64,000 nucleotides of DNA from Woeseiaceae bacterium (lineage in GTDB: Bacteria; Pseudomonadota; Gammaproteobacteria; Steroidobacterales; Woeseiaceae): contig JANQLK010000009.1 of assembly GCA_028280615.1 (NCBI GenBank), forward strand, positions 1 through 64,000. The letters are read 5' to 3'. Positions within the stretch are counted from its first letter, which is position 1, and each line of letters starts with the position of its first letter. Below the pieces are notes generated by a model. It made no database searches and was not told the DNA's origin. It saw only the letters and a program-made list of their open reading frames with translations. Below, in pieces: positions 49,526-56,653 of this stretch. Made by a program: the position numbers and the translations under genes.

Positions 49526-49585
49526 ACGCGGCGCCGCCCCGTTCGACGAATGACGCGCGTCGCCGGAATGGTAGACTCCGACCGC

Positions 49586-50272
49586 ATGGACGCAAGCTCC
49601 GAGGTGAGAACTGCGGTCCGGCAGCACTACCTGTTTGCCGGGCTCTCGGAGGATGACTTTGCCGAGCTGGCGGCCGAAGCCAGTATCAAGGAAGTCGACC
49701 ACGGCGCCATCCTGTTTCACCGCGGCGACCCGTCGTCCTGTTTCTATTACCTCGACACGGGGCTCGTCGAACTGAGTCTCGTTTCTCCCACGGGTGAGAA
49801 GAAGACGCTGGAGGTCGTTCGACCGGGCCGGACCTTCGCCGAGGCCGTGGCATTCATGCGCGAGCACCGCTTCCCGGTCACGGCGGAGGCGCTCGAGGCC
49901 AGCCGGCTATGTCGGATTCCGACGGATACGTACATGAACCTGATCCGCTCGAATCCGGATGCCTGCCTCAGGCTGCTCGCCGATATCTCACAGCACCTGC
50001 ACGCACGAGTCAGGGAAATCGAACACCTGACGATCCAGAACGCGCGCAGCCGCCTGATCGGCTACCTCATGGACCACATCGCGGAGGAGACCGACGGCGG
50101 CGAGGCGACCGTGCGCCTGACCCTGCCTCGCCACGTCATCGCATCGAGGCTGTCGATTACCCCGGAAACCCTGTCGCGGCTGTTAAGAAACCTCAGCGAC
50201 GAGGGATTGATCTCGGTGGACGACCGGGTCGTGTTCGTGCACCGGCTCGCGGATTTGAAGCTGTATGACTGA
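49586..50272 (+). CDS. dnr: Crp/Fnr-family regulator of the DNR type
   Basis: From the ATG at 49586 the protein has 228 residues: a cyclic-nucleotide-binding-like sensor (LFAGLSEDDF, GAILFHRGDPSSCFYYLDTG), a dimer helix and a winged helix with recognition helix ITPETLSRLLRNL (191-203). Glu194, Ser197 and Arg198 match the Fnr determinants for TTGAT half-sites. The N-terminus lacks the Cys cluster of Fnr, so it is not an Fe-S oxygen sensor. DNR proteins sense NO through bound heme. It follows norB by 60 bases and is the obvious regulator of the box at 47044-47057. An ATG at 49550 would add 12 residues. Confidence 0.88.
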   Translation: MDASSEVRTAVRQHYLFAGLSEDDFAELAAEASIKEVDHGAILFHRGDPSSCFYYLDTGLVELSLVSPTGEKKTLEVVRPGRTFAEAVAFMREHRFPVTAEALEASRLCRIPTDTYMNLIRSNPDACLRLLADISQHLHARVREIEHLTIQNARSRLIGYLMDHIAEETDGGEATVRLTLPRHVIASRLSITPETLSRLLRNLSDEGLISVDDRVVFVHRLADLKLYD

Positions 50273-50312
50273 TGGGATGGCGGCCGGGGTCTGAATCCAT
50301 CGACGCAAAGAA

Positions 50313-50340
50313 AAAGCCCGGAGCCTACGCCCCGGGCTTT
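50313..50340. terminator. Bidirectional Rho-independent terminator
   Basis: AAAGCCCGG (50313-50321) and CCGGGCTTT (50332-50340) form a perfect 9-bp stem with a 10-base loop between the convergent dnr and DUF4397 genes. On the minus strand a T-rich tract follows (TTTTTCTTT); on the plus strand the stem ends in TTT and CTC. It should terminate both genes. Confidence 0.85.
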
Positions 50341-50377
50341 CTCGTGCCGACGCGGAGTCGGCGAAACACGTATCAGC

Positions 50378-52024
50378 TTACGTGGTAGTGCAGGCGGCTA
50401 CCGAGCCATCGTCGTAGCGGACGATCAGCGGCAGCGGTGCCGTGCCTTCGCTGCCGTCGGTCGCCGGGTCGCGCGCGATGATATCGAGTACGGAGCCGGC
50501 CTCCGGATCGAAGTTCAGGACCTCGATCGCAGCGGTGTCGCCGCCGGCGGCCGTGATGTAGACGTCGTAGTTAACCGACGCGTCGATAGACAGGATGCCC
50601 GTATCGGCGCCGAACGGTACGTCCGCGAAGTCCGCATCCGTGTTGGCGGGATCGAACGTCGTGCCCGCCTCGAGCAGGTAGATGTCGACGTTAGGCGTGC
50701 TCGGCGAGCCGTGCGTCAGACGAATCTGCGCTTCGGTTGCGACGCTGCGAACGTTGGTCGACAGCGGAATGGCCGTGATGGCCGGATCGCCCGTGGTCAG
50801 GAAGCCGGAGACGATGGCCGTCGCGCCCTCGTTCTTGTTGGCGACAAACGGGAACTGCAGTGCAACGACGCTGTTGTCGGCGTTGGCCACGACGCTCAGC
50901 GTGTAGGCCGTGTCGGGTTCCGCCGCGGGGATCCCGTCGATGAAGCAGAACTCGGTGAACGATACGTTTTCGGCGAGCGCGAGTGCCTCATCGTCGGCCG
51001 TCGCGTCGACGTCCGCGAGTATGTCGACGGCGGGTGCGTCCGGCGACAGGTGCACGGCGTAGGCGGCAGCCGGCGTCGATGCGTCGGGCAGGAACGCGGA
51101 GGCCGTGCCGTCGAGGATGACGAGCTGCACCGCGGAATCGCCGAGGAACACGTTGTCGGTGGCGGCGATCAGCAGGTCGGCACCGTCGGCGAGCTCGACT
51201 TCGACGTCGTAGACGACGGTCGTCGTACCGGTCGGCGTGATGCGCACCTGGTAGGTGTCGGCCGGCACTTCGATCTGATCCGTGACGCTCTGGGCGGGGT
51301 CGGTCGAGAACGTCAGAGCCGTCGCAGCGGGTGCGCTGCCGGAGAGATCGGCACCCGGCTCGGTGACGAAGACGTCGACGGGCGGAGCAGACGGCGCAGC
51401 ATGCACGATCTGGACACGGGCGAAGCCGGTCGTGACCGGCACGCCAGCCGGGTTCTCGATGACGATGGCATCGAGGGGCAGGCCACTGGCGACCGTGTTG
51501 GTCGCGATGACCGTTGTCTCGGTGCCGAACGGCAGCTCGAGATCGGCGTCGATCGCGATCGGGTTCGAGCCGTCCGGCGTGATGGCCTCGACTTGAACGT
51601 TGACGTCAACACCGTTGTCCGTGACGTTGTCGCCCTGGCCCACCGGGAGCAGGCCCGAGCCGGTATTGAAGTCGACGCCTTCGAGCGCAGCGTCACCATC
51701 GACGAGGATGTTGACGAGCGGCGCATCCGGCGACGCGTGGAGCGCACGCAGCGTCGGCGTTGCCGCACACTCGAGGAAGTCGGTGATCGTTACTTCGTCG
51801 TCGTCGAGAACGCCGTTGCCATTCGCGTCGAGGCCGGAGTCGAGCGCGGTGCCTCCGCCGATGCAGTCGGCGTCGCCGACGGCGAGATCGCGCACGCGAA
51901 CGGCCGCGTTGAGGCCGTCAGCACCGTCGGCGCCGTCCTGGCCGTTCGCACCGTCGTCGCCCTCACAGGCCGAGACGAGGAGCGCGGTGCCGATAACGGC
52001 AACCGCAAGAAACTGCTTCTTCAT
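50378..52024 (-). CDS. DUF4397 repeat lipoprotein with collagen-like N-terminus
   Basis: The 548-residue protein has a signal ending in the lipobox VSAC, a short collagen-like stretch (GANGQDGADGADG) and four DUF4397 units, each opening with an xLHxSPDAPxVxI-type strand: ALHASPDAPLVNIL, IVHAAPSAPPVDVF, AVHLSPDAPAVDIL, LTHGSPSTPNVDIY. GGAG precedes the ATG. DUF4397 proteins are secreted or cell-surface beta-sandwich proteins of unknown function. The acidic composition suggests a marine or halotolerant host. A 216-base spacer (52025-52240) separates it from the next gene and shows nothing clear. Confidence 0.85.
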   Translation of the reverse strand: MKKQFLAVAVIGTALLVSACEGDDGANGQDGADGADGLNAAVRVRDLAVGDADCIGGGTALDSGLDANGNGVLDDDEVTITDFLECAATPTLRALHASPDAPLVNILVDGDAALEGVDFNTGSGLLPVGQGDNVTDNGVDVNVQVEAITPDGSNPIAIDADLELPFGTETTVIATNTVASGLPLDAIVIENPAGVPVTTGFARVQIVHAAPSAPPVDVFVTEPGADLSGSAPAATALTFSTDPAQSVTDQIEVPADTYQVRITPTGTTTVVYDVEVELADGADLLIAATDNVFLGDSAVQLVILDGTASAFLPDASTPAAAYAVHLSPDAPAVDILADVDATADDEALALAENVSFTEFCFIDGIPAAEPDTAYTLSVVANADNSVVALQFPFVANKNEGATAIVSGFLTTGDPAITAIPLSTNVRSVATEAQIRLTHGSPSTPNVDIYLLEAGTTFDPANTDADFADVPFGADTGILSIDASVNYDVYITAAGGDTAAIEVLNFDPEAGSVLDIIARDPATDGSEGTAPLPLIVRYDDGSVAACTTT

Positions 52025-52240
52025 GAGCTGTCTCCAAACAGAAGAGAATGAATACGGCGCAGACTGTAGCGGCCGCGACCCTCGCCTTCTTCCGTAAGCT
52101 GTAACGAAAAGTAACCGGATGTATCAGGCTGACGGTGCCGATTGACACAGGTACGCGTGGAGGCACCGTGCTACCACGGTGCGAGGCGGGGAGACTATCT
52201 CAGCCGATTCACCAATGAGACCTGCCGAGGGCACGGCGGG

Positions 52241-54562
52241 TCAGGCATGCGGAACAGCTTGCCGGTTCTTCCTGCACCAGAACTGGTACATGTTCGAAAA
52301 CGTGTCCGGGTTTTCGAGTTCGAACTGATGCCATAGCCGCAGCGACGTCAGATCGGTTTCTTGCGGATTGCGTTCTCGGAAAGCTATCAGAGCGCCTGGC
52401 TCACGCATTTCGAAGCCCAGGAATTCCAATTTGAGCTCTGTCAGCGCTTCGTCGAGCTGCGGCAGCGTAAAGCGGTGCTCCTGTACGTGAAAGAGCAGGT
52501 CTCGACACTCGCTCATGCTGTAGAAATCGTTCTTGCTGAATATCTGGCTCAGCAGATCATCGTTGCCTTCGGCGGCAAGTGAAACGATGTCCTGCCGACA
52601 CAGGCGAATGTCTCCGGCCGAGGCGCCGTATCCTCTGTCGGAGATCAACTTCCGGCAGGCGACAACGTCCTGTCGGGCCAGCTCGCTGTACAGTCCGATT
52701 TTCATCAGTCCACCCGGCCGTAGCAGCTCAGTCAGGATACGCCAGCCCGCAACCGGATCCTCGAGATGGTGTAGCACGCCGACCGACTCGATCAGATCGA
52801 ACTGCCGCTCCAGGGATCCGAGTTCCATGATGTCCGCCTGGGCATACTCGACGTTCGCGATGCCGAGTTCGTTCGTCTTTCTCATCGCATACGCAATGCT
52901 GCTCAGGCTCAGATCCACGGCAAGCACGGTCGCGTTTGCGTACCTGGCGGCGGCCGTCAGCGCATGCCGGCCCGTTCCGCATCCGGCGACGAGAATCCGG
53001 GGCGCCTCCGGAAAAGAATAATGGCCGCGATCGAGGTGCGGAAGCGTCGCGAACAGAACCTTGTCGATCGATTTGCCTTGTCTCGAAATTCCCGCATTGA
53101 TCCATCGCGGGTAAGGGTTTTCTTCGTACTGCTCGCGCACCGATTGAGAAACCCTGTTATCCATCCGTGTCAGGCGGGGAATCCGATCGTGCATCGCCCG
53201 TTCGGCCAGGGGTTCCGAAATCTGGCGCCGTATCACCTCCCCGATATCGTTCTCCCAGTCACGCGCAGACAGGGTCTCGGCCCACGAAAACCGGTGGAGC
53301 GGCCGGTAACAGCCCAGCGCGGCGATCGACGATTCAGGTACAGGCTGCTCGCCGGCTACCACTTCTGCAATCTGTCGTTCGAGACTATCGACGGCAGCGC
53401 TCTCCTCATTCGTTTCGGGAAAGACATACTCATTGTTGAAGCACTGAAGAGCCAACGTCGTGGCGAACGTAAGCGCCTTGCTATCCAGCGGTCCGCTCAC
53501 GGCTTTCTCAAGCATCGCCCGACGCAGGATCGTGAGCGCCGACTCGATCCTGAGATCGAAGATCGAACTCAGCCGCATGAGAGCGAGAAACAGCTCTATT
53601 CCGGATAGTCGCTCGGCGAAGCGCTCGAACGATGTATCCGGCTCCGATGCCCGGCTGATCACCGCGTCGATGGTCTCGGCGAATCCCGGGAGCTGCCAGA
53701 GTGCGCTCTGGATCGGTCGAGCTACCGTGGAAAGCTCAACCGAAGGATGGGTTAACAAAATCGACAGCTCCCGGATCAGTTCATCCGTCACGGCTGTAAA
53801 GGAGAGACCCCGTAATGACGTTGCGAGGCTGGTCCAGTAGGAATTCACCTGCGGCGCCAGGGCCACCGCTTTACGATGACTATTGAATGCCTCACCTGCC
53901 TGCCCCGTCAGCAGAAGCGCGTTGCCGAGATTGCTGTGAGCGGCGGCATAGTTGGGATCGATGGCGAGTGCCCTGCGATGACTCACGATCGCTTCCTCGA
54001 GTCGTCCCAGTTCCTGCATGACAAGTCCCCGATTGCTATGGGCTTCAGCGTAGTCGGGTCTGAGCTCAATGGCTTTGTCGAAACTCGCTATGGCTTCTTC
54101 GAGCCTGCCCATTTCCTGCAGCGTGACTCCCCTGTTGCTGTACGCATCGGCGTAGTCGGGATTGCTTGCTATCGCCGAATCGAACTGCGCCAGGGCCTCC
54201 TTATGTCTTCCCTCCCCTTTGAGCGCAGCCCCCAACAGATTCATGACGAGGAGTGAATTTGGATAGGTGCCCAGCAGTTGTCGGCAGGCAGTTTCCGTCT
54301 TGAGCATGTCTCCCGAGCGATACAGGGCGAACAGCGCATCGGTCTGGTCCTGCGGAGGGTTGGCCGCGTACACCTGATCTGGCCGCCCGCCCGCGAGTTT
54401 CTTTTGCAGTCTTCGAGCCGCTTTCGCCGCAACCGGATGGTTGGGCTGGTAAGCCAGCACCGCGTTGTACAACTCCAGCGCAGATTCGGTCTTTCCGCGC
54501 TTCGCAGCCTTCTTGGCTTTGGACAGGGCCTGTGAGATCGTAAACGTTCGCGAGTTGGACAT
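52241..54562 (-). CDS. TPR protein with C-terminal class I methyltransferase
   Basis: The 773-residue protein has TPRs over about residues 10-245 (ALAQFDSAIASNPDYADAYS, AIASFDKAIELRPDYAEAHS, AIVSHRRALAIDPNYAAAHS), a middle helical region, then the YEENPYPRW motif and a SAM-binding domain ILVAGCGTGRHALTAA with VLAVDLSLSSIAYA and the post-I ESVGVLHHLEDP. This build is common in marine gammaproteobacteria and probably methylates a protein or glycan. The gene begins one base after the stop of the 48-codon ORF and is certainly co-transcribed with it. Confidence 0.88.
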   Translation of the reverse strand: MSNSRTFTISQALSKAKKAAKRGKTESALELYNAVLAYQPNHPVAAKAARRLQKKLAGGRPDQVYAANPPQDQTDALFALYRSGDMLKTETACRQLLGTYPNSLLVMNLLGAALKGEGRHKEALAQFDSAIASNPDYADAYSNRGVTLQEMGRLEEAIASFDKAIELRPDYAEAHSNRGLVMQELGRLEEAIVSHRRALAIDPNYAAAHSNLGNALLLTGQAGEAFNSHRKAVALAPQVNSYWTSLATSLRGLSFTAVTDELIRELSILLTHPSVELSTVARPIQSALWQLPGFAETIDAVISRASEPDTSFERFAERLSGIELFLALMRLSSIFDLRIESALTILRRAMLEKAVSGPLDSKALTFATTLALQCFNNEYVFPETNEESAAVDSLERQIAEVVAGEQPVPESSIAALGCYRPLHRFSWAETLSARDWENDIGEVIRRQISEPLAERAMHDRIPRLTRMDNRVSQSVREQYEENPYPRWINAGISRQGKSIDKVLFATLPHLDRGHYSFPEAPRILVAGCGTGRHALTAAARYANATVLAVDLSLSSIAYAMRKTNELGIANVEYAQADIMELGSLERQFDLIESVGVLHHLEDPVAGWRILTELLRPGGLMKIGLYSELARQDVVACRKLISDRGYGASAGDIRLCRQDIVSLAAEGNDDLLSQIFSKNDFYSMSECRDLLFHVQEHRFTLPQLDEALTELKLEFLGFEMREPGALIAFRERNPQETDLTSLRLWHQFELENPDTFSNMYQFWCRKNRQAVPHA

Positions 54563-54563
54563 G

Positions 54564-54710
54564 TTATTTCAGCAGCTTACCGTGGCGTTCGTTGAGTGAT
54601 TTTTGATCCTGATCGTGTAGCTCGCTCGCAATCATGTCGGTGACTCTGACCAGTGCTTTTGGCAGCTCGTCGTCGACATCGATGTCGCCTTCAGAGCTGT
54701 TATCCGTCAT
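54564..54710 (-). CDS. Small acidic protein upstream of the TPR-methyltransferase, 48 residues
   Basis: An intact 48-codon frame starts MTDNSSEGDIDVDDELPK and ends QKSLNERHGKLLK. A GGGA sits near the ideal ribosome binding distance. Its stop is one base from the methyltransferase ATG, which strongly favours coupled translation. The N-terminus is acidic and the C-terminus basic. No family is recognised. It may be a substrate or accessory peptide for the downstream methyltransferase; that is a guess from position. Confidence 0.5.
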   Translation of the reverse strand: MTDNSSEGDIDVDDELPKALVRVTDMIASELHDQDQKSLNERHGKLLK

Positions 54711-54883
54711 CGATCGATCCCGTCAGTATGAGCACGGCCCGCCCGGCACGCGCTTCAGAAATGGATCAACGCGAGCGCGGCGCCGATTGAAATCTCCGTT
54801 CGTATACGAGGTCGGACTGACCTTCCGGCCCGGCGATTGCTTCGCTAGTATCGTACGCGAAGGAGGTGTGTCAACATGTTGGC

Positions 54884-55087
54884 TCATTCTTCCACAACCC
54901 ATCCCGGCAAGAACCCCCTGCCGGAGAATTCGGACGAGTACCCGCGCGGATTGCCGACGACGCGCGTGCCGAAGATCTCGTAGTTGCAAGCGACGTGGGT
55001 ATGTCCGTGTATCCACAGGTCCGGCTGACGCCTGGTGAGTGCCTGCGGCTCGGTGACCGGCTGCCCGGGCGGGGTCTGTGCCTGTTC
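54884..55087 (-). pseudogene. C-terminal remnant of a metallophosphoesterase
   Basis: A 67-codon frame with no start codon contains PDLWIHGHTHVACNYEIFGT and ends VVGNPRGYSSEF then PGWVVEE. The GHTH metal-binding motif and the following TRVVxNPRGY are typical of the C-terminus of calcineurin-like phosphoesterases. A stop (55088-55090) precedes it, and further family-like traces in another frame run to about 55150. The gene is decayed. 54711-54883 shows nothing else. Confidence 0.7.
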
Positions 55088-55173
55088 TCAGAGCATTGCA
55101 GCGCATCGGAGATGTATGCCCTGATCGACCCAATGCCGATGTGGCAACGCGAGATGGAAGAACCCTGGACCTG

Positions 55174-56022
55174 CTACTGAACCAGGTCAGCCCGGATCCA
55201 GATACCGGAATCTCGGGCGCCCTCAGTGCGAACCGTGCTGCCGGTCGTGCGGTCCGTGCGGGTGATTTGCTCCGCCACACCTCCAATCATCAGCCACTCA
55301 CCGATGCGACCGGTAACCGTCGTGCTGGCTGACTGGACAGCGATATCGCCCCGGCCCGAGTCGACCCGTGAATCCTTGTACGGGCTGACGTCGAGTACGA
55401 CGTTTTCGCCGCGAACCCGCGGGAGCACGTAGAAGCCTGTCACGGCGTTCCGGTATTCGACGCCGGCAGCAAAACCCTGCACCCCGAAGACCGCCGAGTT
55501 AAGGAAGTAAGGAATATGCTCGCCGGTCTCGATGTACGCCTCGGTGCCCTCCGTAACCCGGACCCGGTGTACTGGCACGTCGCGCACGCTGCCTTGCGTA
55601 GTGCTGCCACTAACGGCGGCATTGCCGCCCGCCGTGCTGTAGCGCGCGCGTCCAGCGGCGTCGGCGTCACCCTCATCGCCAACGTCGACCCGGACATTGT
55701 CGCTGTCGATCTGAACGCTCGCGCTCCCGGCCAGTCGGCGAAGATCCCGTGCGCTACCCTGGAATACCGACACCTCGAGTGTCTTCAAAGCAACATCGAG
55801 AAACTCGACCATACGCTGCACGCTCGCGCGCGTGTCCGGCGACGCTCGCAGGAAGATCTTGAAGCCCTCACCCGATATCGCGTCACCGGGCTTAAGCATG
55901 GGCTGGACGATCGGTATGACTTCGGCCGCAGGGCGGTTCTCGAGCTCTATGACCGTCATGGACTGCGCCTGGGCCTGAGACGCCAGCAGCACGAGACCGA
56001 GCAACGAAAGTAGCCTGTTCAT
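55174..56022 (-). CDS. Standalone secretin-like periplasmic protein
   Basis: The 282-residue protein has a signal peptide (cleavage near residue 19), a secretin N-type domain (MTVIELENRPAAEVIPIVQP, ASPDTRASVQRMVEFLD) and a part of the secretin core (TEGTEAYIETGEHIPYF, VLPRVRGENVVLDVSP, IGEWLMIGGV). It lacks the length of a full secretin (600+), so it cannot form a whole channel by itself as built in type II secretion. Such proteins occur alone in gammaproteobacteria with unknown roles. It has no secretion genes nearby. Confidence 0.7.
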   Translation of the reverse strand: MNRLLSLLGLVLLASQAQAQSMTVIELENRPAAEVIPIVQPMLKPGDAISGEGFKIFLRASPDTRASVQRMVEFLDVALKTLEVSVFQGSARDLRRLAGSASVQIDSDNVRVDVGDEGDADAAGRARYSTAGGNAAVSGSTTQGSVRDVPVHRVRVTEGTEAYIETGEHIPYFLNSAVFGVQGFAAGVEYRNAVTGFYVLPRVRGENVVLDVSPYKDSRVDSGRGDIAVQSASTTVTGRIGEWLMIGGVAEQITRTDRTTGSTVRTEGARDSGIWIRADLVQ

Positions 56023-56150
56023 TATTCGACCAGTCTAGCGTGACCGCGCCTGGCAGTACTGCGACCAGCTCACGTTATTGGTTCAGGCTGTGCAAGTAGC
56101 TGAAAAGCATGGGGGCCGTTCCAGGCACCAGGGCTGCCACCGCAAGAACA

Positions 56151-56167
56151 TCGACTGTGACAGTCGA
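56151..56167. repeat. 17-base perfect palindrome
   Basis: TCGACTGTGACAGTCGA has 8-base arms around a central G. It lies 12 bases after the stop of the truncated hemoglobin gene and about 130 bases upstream of the secretin-like start. It could be a regulator site for the secretin-like gene or a stem ending the hemoglobin transcript; no T-run follows. Confidence 0.35.
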
Positions 56168-56178
56168 GCGCGGTGCCG

Positions 56179-56604
56179 TTACGACTTGCTTTTACAGAGC
56201 ACCTCGTCACGGAACGCTGCGACCCGGCCTACGACACGCCGGGTGAGCTCACCGGAGTAACCGAGATCACCCAGTGTTAACGCAAGTATCTCGATGACCA
56301 CGTCGAAACCCCGGTCGTCCAGGCCGCGTTCTTCGACGAGCCGCCGATGCGCGTCGTCGATCCGGCGTCCGCGATAGTCGCTCTTCCCACCGAGGACGAG
56401 TTCGAAGAGCTTGCGCTGGTGATTCCGTATAGCGTCTATGTCCGCATCGTCGAAAAAACGCAGCACGCGCTTGTCCTGGAGTACGTTGAAGTAGAACGCA
56501 CCGATCAGCGTATCGAGCGCTTTTTCTCCACCCAGCTGTTCCAGCAGTGGCACGGTCGAGCCCGTGCCTGAATCACTTTCCGTCTGTGCAATTGGCTCGT
56601 CCAT
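56179..56604 (-). CDS. Group 1 truncated hemoglobin
   Basis: The 141-residue protein starts at the ATG at 56604. It has the truncated globin features LLEQLGGEKALDTLIGAFYF, FFDDADIDAIRNHQRKLFE and HRRLVEERGLDDRGFDVV with the proximal His (of AHRRL). It binds O2 or NO through heme. The 20-residue N-terminal extension is unstructured-looking and acidic. It follows the kinase-TPR gene by 49 bases in the same direction and may be in its operon. Confidence 0.85.
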   Translation of the reverse strand: MDEPIAQTESDSGTGSTVPLLEQLGGEKALDTLIGAFYFNVLQDKRVLRFFDDADIDAIRNHQRKLFELVLGGKSDYRGRRIDDAHRRLVEERGLDDRGFDVVIEILALTLGDLGYSGELTRRVVGRVAAFRDEVLCKSKS

Positions 56605-56653
56605 GAACACTTAAGCGGGAAATCCGGCCAAATGCGACAGGCGGCGGATCGTC

